A stretch of DNA of 64,000 nt from Rhodohalobacter barkolensis (GTDB lineage: Bacteria; Bacteroidota; Rhodothermia; Balneolales; Balneolaceae). The translations under genes and the position numbers were made by a program. Of the stretch, positions 27,875 through 38,697 are shown one piece after another (the first letter of the stretch is position 1; every line of letters begins with the position of its first letter). Location of the stretch: assembly GCF_002834295.1 (NCBI RefSeq), contig NZ_PISP01000006.1:124001-188000 (forward strand). The letters are read 5' to 3'. The notes under the pieces were generated by a model. It searched no databases. It was not told where the DNA came from and worked only from the letters and a program-made list of their open reading frames with translations.

Positions 27875-29320
27875 TTGGATACACTTACCGCAGAAAGTGC
27901 TTGGAGTGAATGTTTAGAAATTATTCAGGATAATATTAGTTACCAGAAGTACAAATCCTGGTTTGAACCGATCAATCCTGTTAAGCTTGAAAATGACACT
28001 CTAACCATACAAGTACCCAGTCAATTTTGGTATGAATGGCTGGAAGAGCACTATTATAATATGTTGCGGTCTACTATCGCAAAGGTTCTCGGAAGAGAGG
28101 GTAAATTGGAATACTCCGTTCTGGTTGAAAAATCTGACCGGATGGAAGACAATCGATCAGTTATGCTTCCGCAGCGCCCAAGTCCTCCAAATAATCCTCA
28201 ACAGGTTAATACATTTTCAGATTATCACCCAGGCAAAATTGAAAACCCGTTTGTAATACCGGGCATCAAGAAAGCAAATATCGAGTCGAACCTGAACAGC
28301 AACTACGTTTTTGAACGATATATTGAAGGGGACTGCAACCGACTGGCTCGATCTGCGGCCATGGCAATTTCTGAAAATCCGGGGAAAAATTCATTCAACC
28401 CATTGTTTGTTTATGGTGGCACCGGCCTGGGAAAAACTCATCTGATTCAAAGTATTGGCAATAAGATCAAGCAGGATTTTGGAGACGATTTTGCCGTGAT
28501 GTACGTCTCATCAGAAACGTTCACAAACGAATTTGTTCAGGCAATCCGAAACAATCGCGCCAGTGAATTCACTACATTTTACCGGAATATTGATGTTTTA
28601 ATTGTAGATGACATTCAATTTTTTAGCGGTAAAGAGAAAACACAGGAAGAGTTTTTTCACATCTTCAACGCACTCCATCAGGATGGAAAACAGATTATTT
28701 TAAGTAGTGATCGTGCTCCAAAAGATATTCCAGACATTGAAGATCGCCTGATTTCCCGGTTTAGCTGGGGGTTAAGTGCAGACCTTCAAATACCTGAATA
28801 TGAAACCCGGTTTGCGATTCTGGAACGTAAAGCCAATGACAATGGGATCACTCTCGATCCAAATATTCTGGAATTTATCGCTCACAACTTTAAATCGAAT
28901 GTCAGGGATCTCGAAGGTGCCATAATAAAACTTCTGGCAACGGCCTCCCTCAAACATGTTGATGAGATCGACCTCACGCTGGCAAAGAATGTTCTCAAAG
29001 ACATGGTGAAGAGTTCACACACTCAGATCTCTATTGAATCCATTCAAAATTATGTGTGCGAACATTTTGGAATAGACACCAACAAGGTTCGTGAAAAAAC
29101 CCGTAAACAGGAAATTGTTGAGGCGCGACAAATCGCAATGTTTCTTTCCAAGAAATACACCAAATCGAGCCTTAAAACGATCGGACTGCAATTTGGCGGA
29201 CGTGACCATTCAACGGTTATTCACGCGATCTCTACGGTAGAGGAGAGGCTCTCCACAAGCCCGAAGCACAAGCGTATCATCAGCGAACTTGAACAAAAGA
29301 TTGAAGTTGCCAGCCTTTGA
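27875..29320 (+). CDS. dnaA: Chromosomal replication initiator protein DnaA
   Basis: 481 aa from TTG 27875. An earlier in-frame TTG at 27866 is only one base from GGAGG (27861-27865), whereas 27875 has a 9-base spacing, so the later start is preferred. Domain I (1-85), a short Pro/Asn-rich linker, AAA+ domain with Walker A GGTGLGKTH (181-189) and Walker B VLIVDDIQFF, and the C-terminal DNA-binding signature FGGRDHSTVIHA are all present. It opens oriC, which lies immediately upstream. Confidence 0.97.
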   Translation: MDTLTAESAWSECLEIIQDNISYQKYKSWFEPINPVKLENDTLTIQVPSQFWYEWLEEHYYNMLRSTIAKVLGREGKLEYSVLVEKSDRMEDNRSVMLPQRPSPPNNPQQVNTFSDYHPGKIENPFVIPGIKKANIESNLNSNYVFERYIEGDCNRLARSAAMAISENPGKNSFNPLFVYGGTGLGKTHLIQSIGNKIKQDFGDDFAVMYVSSETFTNEFVQAIRNNRASEFTTFYRNIDVLIVDDIQFFSGKEKTQEEFFHIFNALHQDGKQIILSSDRAPKDIPDIEDRLISRFSWGLSADLQIPEYETRFAILERKANDNGITLDPNILEFIAHNFKSNVRDLEGAIIKLLATASLKHVDEIDLTLAKNVLKDMVKSSHTQISIESIQNYVCEHFGIDTNKVREKTRKQEIVEARQIAMFLSKKYTKSSLKTIGLQFGGRDHSTVIHAISTVEERLSTSPKHKRIISELEQKIEVASL

Positions 29321-29367
29321 TATTACTGCTCCCGCCGTTTTTCACCACTTGATTTCCTACAGTTTTT

Positions 29368-29748
29368 ATGCAAAAATCTTCAGCCACCCAAGATGTTATT
29401 ACAATAAAGTCGATTCAATTTCATGGAAAGCACGGGCATGCAGAGATTGAGAGGGTAAAAGGAAATCAGTTTGAAGTAGACGTCACGGCCAAAGGGTATT
29501 TCAAAAATTCTATCAAAAACGAAGAACTCCACAAAACCTTCGATTACTCCCTTGCAGAAAAGACAGCTGCAAAAGTCATTCATGGTCCTTCCAAAAAACT
29601 GATTGAGACACTCTGTTACGAGATCGGGGAAGAGCTTTTCAGTAAAACTGAATTCGTTACTGAGTTAAACGTTACCGTTCGGAAATTGAATCCGCCAATC
29701 GATACACCGGCAGAGTACGCTCAAATCACAATGACATGGAAACGGTAA
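29368..29748 (+). CDS. folB: Dihydroneopterin aldolase
   Basis: 126 aa. Typical FolB: ITIKSIQFHGKHGHAEIE near the N terminus, the TFDYSLAEKTAAKVI helix, LIETLCYEIGEEL and NPPIDTPAEYAQI. It cleaves dihydroneopterin to hydroxymethyl-dihydropterin in folate synthesis. Its last 13 bases overlap folK, the next enzyme in the pathway, so translation is probably coupled. Confidence 0.92.
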   Translation: MQKSSATQDVITIKSIQFHGKHGHAEIERVKGNQFEVDVTAKGYFKNSIKNEELHKTFDYSLAEKTAAKVIHGPSKKLIETLCYEIGEELFSKTEFVTELNVTVRKLNPPIDTPAEYAQITMTWKR

Positions 29749-30221
29749 TCATTGCTGTAGGTGCAAACCTGGGAGACCGCCTACAAAGTTTCAAATCTGC
29801 TTCAACATTTTTAGAATCGATCTCTGGCACACCCGTTGAAAAAGCCTCCATCTGGGAGTCGGAACCGGTTGGTCCGGCTAAATACCCTTTTTTTAACAGT
29901 GCAGTAAAGATAACTACAGATTTTGCACCCAAAGTGCTCTTGAAAAAATTGAAGGCCTTCGAGAAAGAGGCCGGACGAACGCAGACAGAGAGGTGGGGAC
30001 CCAGAGTCCTGGATTTGGACATCATTCGGTATGGAAACTTGGTGATTGATGATGATACCCTTATTATTCCACATCCGGAATATCAAAAGCGCCTTTTTGT
30101 TCTTTTACCCATGATCGAAATTGATCCGGATTGGGTTGACCCGCAAAGTGGCATCCCAATTCAACAATTGGCTCATAAGGCGCCCCGAATGGAGATTGAA
30201 AAAACCGACATCAGCTGGTAA
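29736..30221 (+). CDS. folK: HPPK (2-amino-4-hydroxy-6-hydroxymethyldihydropteridine diphosphokinase)
   Basis: 161 aa. Landmarks are AVGANLGDR at the start, the RWGPRVLDLDII block with metal-binding aspartates, and IPHPEYQKRLFVLLP. It adds pyrophosphate to the FolB product. Overlaps folB and is followed 25 bases later by the deoxynucleoside kinase gene. Confidence 0.95.
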   Translation: METVIIAVGANLGDRLQSFKSASTFLESISGTPVEKASIWESEPVGPAKYPFFNSAVKITTDFAPKVLLKKLKAFEKEAGRTQTERWGPRVLDLDIIRYGNLVIDDDTLIIPHPEYQKRLFVLLPMIEIDPDWVDPQSGIPIQQLAHKAPRMEIEKTDISW

Positions 30222-30246
30222 CTACGACAAGGATTTAGCAAACAAA

Positions 30247-30891
30247 ATGCCCAACCAATTTGACTTTATCGCCATTGAAGGCGTTATAGGAGCCGGTAAA
30301 ACATCGTTAGCGAAACTAATTGCCGAAAGCAGCAATGCCCGTTTGGTGCTGGAAGAGTTTGAAGAGAATCCATTTCTTCCTCAGTTTTACGAAAATCGAG
30401 AGCGCTATGCTTTTCAGACACAACTCTCATTTTTAGCCAGCAGATTTAAACAGCAGCAACGAATGCTTAGCCGCGATCTTTTTGATGGCGGTATAGTTTC
30501 GGACTATATGTTCGAGAAAGATCGGATTTTTGCCCGGCTAAATCTCGGTGAAGATGAGATGAATCTCTATGATAACATCTACAATATTATGACAGGGATT
30601 TCTGCCAAGCCGGATCTTGTTATCTACCTGCAGAGTAATGTAGATCGGTTGATGGAAAATATTGAGCAGCGTGGACGGGATTATGAAAGACATATCACAC
30701 CCGATTATTTACAAGAGCTAAGTAATGCCTATAATCAGTTTTTTTACCACTACAATAAAGCACCGCTGATGATCATTAACTCTTCAGAGATTGATTTTGT
30801 AAACAATCCCAATCATCTGTCGTATATTGAAGAACAGATTTTTATACAACCAATTCGAAGCAACACACACATTCATATTATACCTGACTAA
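30247..30891 (+). CDS. Deoxynucleoside kinase family protein
   Basis: 214 aa from ATG 30247; the frame extends upstream into folK but the P-loop spacing favours this start. P-loop IEGVIGAGKTS (8-18), a glutamate after the first strand (LVLEEFEENPF), DLFDGGIVSDYMFEKDR, and the lid-like arginine region QRGRDYER identify the dNK/dGK/dCK family of deoxyribonucleoside kinases (nucleotide salvage). Which nucleoside it prefers is not readable. It shares an operon with folate genes, a combination seen in related bacteria. Confidence 0.88.
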   Translation: MPNQFDFIAIEGVIGAGKTSLAKLIAESSNARLVLEEFEENPFLPQFYENRERYAFQTQLSFLASRFKQQQRMLSRDLFDGGIVSDYMFEKDRIFARLNLGEDEMNLYDNIYNIMTGISAKPDLVIYLQSNVDRLMENIEQRGRDYERHITPDYLQELSNAYNQFFYHYNKAPLMIINSSEIDFVNNPNHLSYIEEQIFIQPIRSNTHIHIIPD

Positions 30892-30894
30892 TTA

Positions 30895-31110
30895 ATGCTT
30901 ATCCGCTGGTTACTTATAGCCCTTTTTATCTATCTGGTTATTAAATTAATTAAGGGGCCTAAATCAAAAAATAAACGAAAATCACCTTTTCCGTTTGATG
31001 GTTTTCAACAAGGGTCGACAAAGCAACGAAAACGGCCCAATTTAGATCAGATTGAAGAAGCGGAATTTGAAGATATAACCGAAAAAGAGAAAAAGACTGA
31101 TAATTCATGA
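30895..31110 (+). CDS. Small single-TM protein, unknown
   Basis: 71 aa. A TM segment (about 3-20, IRWLLIALFIYLVIKLI) is followed by a basic, then acidic soluble tail. It starts three bases after the kinase stop, and its stop overlaps the next start (ATGA), so it belongs to the fol operon. It may correspond to the small DUF4834-type proteins, but I cannot confirm that. Confidence 0.65.
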   Translation: MLIRWLLIALFIYLVIKLIKGPKSKNKRKSPFPFDGFQQGSTKQRKRPNLDQIEEAEFEDITEKEKKTDNS

Positions 31111-31649
31111 GTTTCGAAGAAAAACATAAACAAGGATACGAGCTTTTACACGAAAGAGATCTTGATAAAAGCCTCGATACCGCCAGGCAACTTCAGAGAA
31201 TGAATCCTGACGCACCGGAAGGATTTACTCTGGAAGGGGAAGTAATGCAGAAGCTGAATCAATGGGACTCGAGTATCAAATCATTTACTGAAGCCATTGA
31301 AAAAGACGACGATAATGGCCGGCTCTATAACTTAAGAGGCTACTCTTACCTGAATGATGACGATGCTGAAAAAGCACGCGAAGATTTTGAACGGGCTATT
31401 GAGCTTGAAGATATACCTGCTGCACATAGAAATATGGTTCTGTACAAGGTAATGGCAGGTAAAGGAAATGAAGCCATCACCTACCTTCTCGACAGAATCC
31501 GGACAGATCCGCGCGATGTAGAAAACTGGATTCTAATGGGCGACCTTATGAAAAAAGGCGGTCATGATGAAAAGGCAAAAACCTATTACGAACAGGTTCT
31601 GAAAATGGACCCTGAAAACGAATATGTAAAAAGCCTGTTGGAAGAGTAA
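31107..31649 (+). CDS. Tetratricopeptide-repeat protein
   Basis: 180 aa, soluble, with about four TPR units: GYELLHERDLDKSLDTARQL, TLEGEVMQKLNQWDSSIKSF, LYNLRGYSYLNDDDAEKARE and ILMGDLMKKGGHDEKAKTYYEQVL. No signal peptide. It overlaps the previous gene by four bases (ATGA). TPR proteins act as protein scaffolds; the partner is unknown, with the preceding small membrane protein an obvious candidate. Confidence 0.88.
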   Translation: MSFEEKHKQGYELLHERDLDKSLDTARQLQRMNPDAPEGFTLEGEVMQKLNQWDSSIKSFTEAIEKDDDNGRLYNLRGYSYLNDDDAEKAREDFERAIELEDIPAAHRNMVLYKVMAGKGNEAITYLLDRIRTDPRDVENWILMGDLMKKGGHDEKAKTYYEQVLKMDPENEYVKSLLEE

Positions 31650-33956
<2,307 letters not shown>

Positions 33957-33978
33957 TTCTCAAATCGGTTAACAGTTT

Positions 33979-34014
33979 AAAAAACCCGAATCTCTTGGTT
34001 CGGGTTTTTTTATT
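33979..34014 (+). terminator. Rho-independent terminator after icd
   Basis: AACCCGAA (33983-33990) pairs with TTCGGGTT across an 8-base loop, followed by a T run. It starts 23 bases after the icd stop. Confidence 0.9.
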
Positions 34015-34112
34015 TAGTTCTATGATTTCGCTTTTCTATTCTATATAAAAACCTGTGAATTTTATGAATACATAAATTTACTGGACCAACATTTCTAAAG
34101 TCTGAACTCCAT

Positions 34113-34153
34113 AAAAAAAGCCTCGATCTGAATTATCAAATCGAGGCTTTTTT
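34113..34153. terminator. Bidirectional terminator downstream of secG
   Basis: GCCTCGAT (34120-34127) pairs with ATCGAGGC (34140-34147), flanked by A7 on the left and T6 on the right, so it can stop transcription in both directions. It lies 22 bases past the secG stop. Confidence 0.88.
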
Positions 34154-34174
34154 AAAATTTTCTTTTGAAGAAAT

Positions 34175-34534
34175 TTACTCTTCTATATCCAGATCTTCCT
34201 GTTCAGGCACTGCTGACTGAGTTTGAGATGGTGCAGAAAATTCGGATGGATCAACATTTTCCATCGCAGATTGCTGAATGGTGCTTTGTCCACTGCCGCC
34301 ACGATCAATCGCAAAGTTAGCCAATACACTCAAAGCTAAAAAGAGTGCTGCTAAAATGGATGTTGTTTTTGAAAGCAGATCAGCTGTTCTTCGCGCACCC
34401 ATAGATGCACCACCTGCCATTCCGGCTGCAAGGCCGCCGGATAAACCTTCTTTCTGTCCGGGTTGAAGCAAAATAACTACAATTAACAGAAAGCAGATCA
34501 GAGTAATAATTGAAACAATAATTCCGTATAACAT
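34175..34534 (-). CDS. secG: Protein translocase subunit SecG
   Basis: 119 aa. Two TM segments flank the diagnostic LLQPGQKEGLSGGLAAG and SMGARRTADLLSKTT loop; the C-terminal ~40 residues form an acidic Ser/Gln-rich tail ending EEQEDLDIEE-like sequence, common in this group. Part of the SecYEG channel in the inner membrane. Start ATG at 34534. Confidence 0.94.
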   Translation of the reverse strand: MLYGIIVSIITLICFLLIVVILLQPGQKEGLSGGLAAGMAGGASMGARRTADLLSKTTSILAALFLALSVLANFAIDRGGSGQSTIQQSAMENVDPSEFSAPSQTQSAVPEQEDLDIEE

Positions 34535-34661
34535 ACTGTATAAATCTTTTCTTTAATTCAGAGAACTCTAAAGATATAACTAATTGTACTTTTAAAAAAG
34601 GTATTTATTAAATAACGTACAGCCCGATATTTATTGCAAAAATTAGTACCATTCTTTTGAT

Positions 34662-35585
34662 ATGGATAATGAAATTCAAACCAGTTTAACTGACTTTTTC
34701 CGCCAGATTCCATCAAACTTCAGTCATGTGATTGAGTCTGTTGTAATCATTATTGTTCTCATTCTTGTCCATATCATTATTAAACGCATCGTAAGGCGCC
34801 AAACAGATGATGAAGCAATTCGGTATAAGTGGCGCAAGAATTTAGCGTATATCCTCAGTTTTTTCGGATTTATTATTATCGGAAGAATTTGGTTTGAGGG
34901 AGTTGGGTCGCTGGCCACATTTTTAGGGCTGCTCTCAGCCGGCTTAGCTATTGCACTGCGCGACCCCGTAACCGACATGGCCGGCTGGGTATTTTTAATA
35001 TGGAGAAAACCGTTTCAGGTTGGCGATCGAATTCAGATCGGAGATACCAAGGGTGACGTCATCGATATTCGGTTCTTTAAGTTCAGCCTCCTCGAAATCG
35101 GGAACTGGGTAAGTGCAGATCAAAGTACCGGAAGAGTCATTCATATGCCCAATCATTTTATTTTAAGAGAATCCATTTTCAACTCTACCAGCGATTTCGA
35201 TTTCCTATGGAATGAAATCCCTATTGTTGTCACATTCGAAAGTGATTGGAAACGTGCCAAAGAGATTTTAACTGATATCGTCCAGAACCATATGGAAGAT
35301 TATGTTTTGGATGCTGAAGAGCAGGTCCGGCGTGCCACAAAATCATATCTGATCCGATATAAAAATTTAACCCCAATTGTCTATACAGAAGTAGTGGATA
35401 TCGGGGTAAAACTTACCATTCGCCACCTTTCTCACGCGCGTAAGCGCCGGGGAATCAACCAAACTATTTGGGAAGATATTTTGGATCGATTTGATCAGGA
35501 AGACAGCATCGATTTTGCATATAGCACACTTCGTATCTATCAAAATCAAATTGAGGGCAAATCCGGTTTAATGCCGGACAGTTAG
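34662..35585 (+). CDS. MscS-family mechanosensitive ion channel
   Basis: 307 aa. One or two TM segments (about 22-43 and 63-82) lead to the pore-lining helix FLGLLSAGLAIALRDPVTDMAG (about 86-108), then the beta domain with FQVGDRIQIGDTKGDVIDI and an alpha/beta C-terminal region. It should open on membrane tension during hypo-osmotic shock. Starts ATG, divergent from secG. Confidence 0.92.
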   Translation: MDNEIQTSLTDFFRQIPSNFSHVIESVVIIIVLILVHIIIKRIVRRQTDDEAIRYKWRKNLAYILSFFGFIIIGRIWFEGVGSLATFLGLLSAGLAIALRDPVTDMAGWVFLIWRKPFQVGDRIQIGDTKGDVIDIRFFKFSLLEIGNWVSADQSTGRVIHMPNHFILRESIFNSTSDFDFLWNEIPIVVTFESDWKRAKEILTDIVQNHMEDYVLDAEEQVRRATKSYLIRYKNLTPIVYTEVVDIGVKLTIRHLSHARKRRGINQTIWEDILDRFDQEDSIDFAYSTLRIYQNQIEGKSGLMPDS

Positions 35586-35603
35586 GTAAAAAATTCTTAC
35601 CGT

Positions 35604-36227
35604 TTATTTTGGTATGGGCTGAACCAGTTTCTCGTTGTTGTTGGAAGGATCGTTCACCTTCTCACTCACCCGCAGAACAGAAAGATCCGTTAACAGAAAC
35701 AAGCTTTTTGCTTCATCAATCAGCTCTGAAACATCACTTTCACTTTTGTCATCAAGCCACTTCCCGGATAGATTTTGATCCAGTAAAAGCGGCATTGTCT
35801 CCGACATTGGGTTTATCAATACATTTGAAGGCTGCGTTACCATTTTAAAAAATCCATTTTTCTCATCAAACAAGCCGGCAACAGCCATTAGCGGTTCATT
35901 TAACATTCGAACAAAGAATGGACTTCCCTTCTCTTTATCATCCTTCCAAACATAAAAACCACTCAGTGGCACAACGCATTTTATCATACCGGTGCTGGAA
36001 AGATCATCTACGGCTTCTTTTGCTCGAACCGTTGTATCCTGAGCGGCTTCACCTCCCCAACGAACCCTCTCTATTGTCAACTCACCGTCTTTTCTGAACA
36101 CAATGGGAATATGCTGTCCCGGAGATAGGTTATAATGAGGCTGAAAAATATTATCCCTGTTCGATTCTAAGTTGAAATAGTTTTCGACAGATTCTTTACC
36201 GGCAAAAAAGGCGACACGTTTAGCCAT
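35604..36227 (-). CDS. SRAP (YedK/HMCES)-like protein lacking the catalytic residues
   Basis: 207 aa. The fold is recognisable: QPHYNLSPGQHIPIV, ERVRWGG, IKCVVPLSGFYVWKDD, PFFVRMLNEP and MPLLLDQ match SRAP blocks in order. However the Cys2 that crosslinks abasic DNA is Ala2 (start MAKR, not MCGR), the conserved Asn of NARAET is Thr66, the Glu of GFYEWK is Val93, and the His of HDRMP is Ser142. In YedK these residues (C2, N75, E105, H160) form the active site. It is therefore probably a non-crosslinking member. No alternative start restores a Cys. Confidence 0.8.
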   Translation of the reverse strand: MAKRVAFFAGKESVENYFNLESNRDNIFQPHYNLSPGQHIPIVFRKDGELTIERVRWGGEAAQDTTVRAKEAVDDLSSTGMIKCVVPLSGFYVWKDDKEKGSPFFVRMLNEPLMAVAGLFDEKNGFFKMVTQPSNVLINPMSETMPLLLDQNLSGKWLDDKSESDVSELIDEAKSLFLLTDLSVLRVSEKVNDPSNNNEKLVQPIPK

Positions 36228-36308
36228 AATTTATTTTTAACTTTTGTATTGTTTGCTAACAAGATTCTATTTTCATAAAACAGATTACTTAATGATAAGC
36301 GTTCAATA

Positions 36309-37172
36309 GTGAAAATTCTCTTTTATAATTCATACGAAAATCGTCTACGGTCATTTTGGAGAATTTTAGTAGTTACCGCCATTTTACTTGCCATACTGGC
36401 CTCCGTAGGATATTGGGGCTTGGGCGGTTACAGTTTTACCATTGTGCTCGCATTAGCTATGATCGGAATTTTGTGGTTAGGTTCCCAAAAATTAGATCAG
36501 CGGCCACTCTCTGAATACGGCTTTGAGTATTCTGTTGCTTGGGTAAGAGATTTCGTTGCCGGTAATCTTCTTGCTGCTTTGGCAATGGGAGGTATCGTAC
36601 TCATACATCTGGGTATGGACTGGGTTGATATCTCATTAGGTCAGTTCAAAAACCCCGGTTATGAATTCTATTATGGAATGGCAATAAGCTTGTTCTTTAT
36701 GGCAGCCGTAAGTTTTTGGGAAGAAACCTACTTCAGAAGCTATCTGATTCGAAATCTTCAGGAGGGTCTTCATTTCACTAAAAGCGGGAAAACGTTTGCT
36801 GTAATTGGAGCAGTTATTTTATCATCTGTGTTTTTTGGACTTACTCATCTTGGAAATCCTAATGCCTCGTGGATTTCAACTTTAAATATATCAATTGCTG
36901 GAATGGTGTTCGCATATCCTTATATTATAACAAAGAGTATAGCTATTCCGCTTGGAATGCATCTGTCCTGGAATTATTTTCAGGGCGCGGTTTTTGGATT
37001 ACCGGTCAGCGGCAACCAATTTGAACATATGCTTATGGTTGCAGAAGCAACCGGTCCTGAAAGCTTTACCGGAGGAAGCTTCGGGCCCGAGGCTGGAGCT
37101 GCAGGACTTTTAGGGCTGATGATTTTGCTGACGCTGAATGAAATCTATATAACCGTATTTTATAATAATTAA
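36309..37172 (+). CDS. CPBP-family intramembrane glutamic endopeptidase (Abi/CAAX-like)
   Basis: 287 aa with about eight TM segments. CPBP motif 1 is EETYFR (EExxxR, about 140-145), motif 2 FGLTHLGNPN, and motif 3 HLSWNYFQG (HxxxN). Such proteases cleave within or near the membrane and include bacteriocin-immunity and prenyl-protein-processing members; the substrate here is unknown. Start is GTG at 36309. A second CPBP protein is at 59647. Confidence 0.88.
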   Translation: MKILFYNSYENRLRSFWRILVVTAILLAILASVGYWGLGGYSFTIVLALAMIGILWLGSQKLDQRPLSEYGFEYSVAWVRDFVAGNLLAALAMGGIVLIHLGMDWVDISLGQFKNPGYEFYYGMAISLFFMAAVSFWEETYFRSYLIRNLQEGLHFTKSGKTFAVIGAVILSSVFFGLTHLGNPNASWISTLNISIAGMVFAYPYIITKSIAIPLGMHLSWNYFQGAVFGLPVSGNQFEHMLMVAEATGPESFTGGSFGPEAGAAGLLGLMILLTLNEIYITVFYNN

Positions 37173-37273
37173 ATAAATGGCTGCCGGTACTATTCAGGGC
37201 TGAGCCATATACCGGATAAATGATGCCGGTGTTTTATAATTGAAATATTGACTAAATAAGTGAGGTTACAACG

Positions 37274-38644
37274 TTGTCGTTTAATCAATTTCGACTAAGT
37301 TCCGATATTTTGAAGGGGTTGAAAGATGTTAAAATTGAAAGCCCCTCACCACTACAAAAGAAAATATTTAAAGCTGTACAAGAAGGATCCGATCTCGTAA
37401 TAAATACTTCAACAGACGATAAACCGGAAGTGGGTTATCTGATTAATCTGTTGAATGATATTGCAAAAACTGATCGACGTCAGGGTACCAAAGGCATAAT
37501 TTTAGCACCAGACAGTGAGCGCGCCAAATTCTTGGACGAGTGGATCTGGGCTATTGGATATCATGCATCGATAGAGAGTGCATGCATTACATCTGATGGA
37601 AATCCAAAGGAGCAGTTAAATGCACTATCTGCAGGACCGGTAGTTGTAGTAGCTACCCCTGAGGAGTTGTCAGGACTGCTGGAAGACGGAAAAATTGTAT
37701 TTCGTGAGGTACAGCAGTTAATCGTTGATCAGGCTGAAAAGGTCCAGAATTGGAATGCTGTTGAAACAGTTTCTACTCGCATCATTAGCAAATGTCAGCG
37801 CATCTTTACTGCAGCTAAGGATAGCAAAGATCTGCGAGAGGCTGAGGATAAGCTTCTCACCGAACCGCAATTGGTAACGCTCTCCAAAAAATCACCACCC
37901 GCTGATAAACCTAAAGAGGAGAAAAAGCCTGAGATTACCAAAGATCTGACTCAGTATTACATCAACGTGCCGCCAAGATCTAAAATCTCGACCTTGATGG
38001 CCCATCTGGATAACAACAAGAGTGATACCGTTGTTATTTTTACGGCTTCGCGAAGAACTGCTGATCGACTCTATAAAATTTTAAGAAAGAGCAATCGCCG
38101 GGCTGTCAGCATCCACGATCAACTGGCTAAAGATACGTTTGAAGAACGTTTTAACCGGTTTACTTCGGGTGATGTCCAGCATCTCATCATTGGTGACATG
38201 ACTGCGAAAGATTTGCCTTTGGAGCATGCTACTCAGGTTATTAATTATGATGTACCAGAAGAAGTTGAAGAGTATAAACTGAGGGCAGAGCTTGTCGGTG
38301 ACGGCAAAGCGACCCGAATCCTCTCTTTGGTTTCTAAACAAGACAGAGGAGATATTCAGGTAATTTGTAAATCACTGGGTTATGCCCCTGAAGAGGTTCC
38401 ACTTCCGAAGAGTGTTAAGGATAAAATTTCCTCAAACAAAAAAGGGAAGCGCAACGGAAGCAAGCGTGACAAATCTAAGAATCAAAAAAGTGGAAAAGGC
38501 AAAAAGCGTGGCTCAAAAAGACAGGAGAGCAAAAAACAACATGGGCTGCCGCGACCAACTTTTGATCAACTTGAAGGTGGACGAACCGGCAAAAAGAAAG
38601 AGGAGAAAGGGCTTGTTGGCTTTTTCAAAAAGCTCTTCTCTTAA
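37274..38644 (+). CDS. Degenerate DEAD-box-like protein without ATPase motifs
   Basis: 456 aa, start TTG 37274 with GAGGT 8 bases upstream. The layout follows DEAD-box helicases: Q-like SPSPLQKKIFKAV, Ia-like ILAPDSERAKF, Ib-like ATPEEL, domain 2 DTVVIFTASRRTADRLY, SIHDQLAKDTFEERFNRFTSGDVQHLI and ATQVINYDVPEE. But motif I reads INTSTDDKP instead of AxTGxGKT, motif II is VDQAEK instead of DEAD, motif III is TAA, motif V lacks RGxD and motif VI (HRxGRxxR) is gone. The tail (about 395-456) is very Lys/Arg/Ser-rich, probably RNA-binding. Likely an RNA-associated pseudohelicase; its intact frame argues against decay. Confidence 0.8.
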   Translation: MSFNQFRLSSDILKGLKDVKIESPSPLQKKIFKAVQEGSDLVINTSTDDKPEVGYLINLLNDIAKTDRRQGTKGIILAPDSERAKFLDEWIWAIGYHASIESACITSDGNPKEQLNALSAGPVVVVATPEELSGLLEDGKIVFREVQQLIVDQAEKVQNWNAVETVSTRIISKCQRIFTAAKDSKDLREAEDKLLTEPQLVTLSKKSPPADKPKEEKKPEITKDLTQYYINVPPRSKISTLMAHLDNNKSDTVVIFTASRRTADRLYKILRKSNRRAVSIHDQLAKDTFEERFNRFTSGDVQHLIIGDMTAKDLPLEHATQVINYDVPEEVEEYKLRAELVGDGKATRILSLVSKQDRGDIQVICKSLGYAPEEVPLPKSVKDKISSNKKGKRNGSKRDKSKNQKSGKGKKRGSKRQESKKQHGLPRPTFDQLEGGRTGKKKEEKGLVGFFKKLFS

Positions 38645-38664
38645 CAGATAGTTTCAAACAACTA

Positions 38665-38697
38665 AAGGTGATCAGATTAATTTTTGACCACCTTTTT
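38665..38697. terminator. Weak hairpin between convergent genes
   Basis: AAAGGTG (about 38664-38670) can pair with CACCTTT near 38687-38693, followed by a T run. It would terminate the helicase-like gene from the left. Confidence 0.5.
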
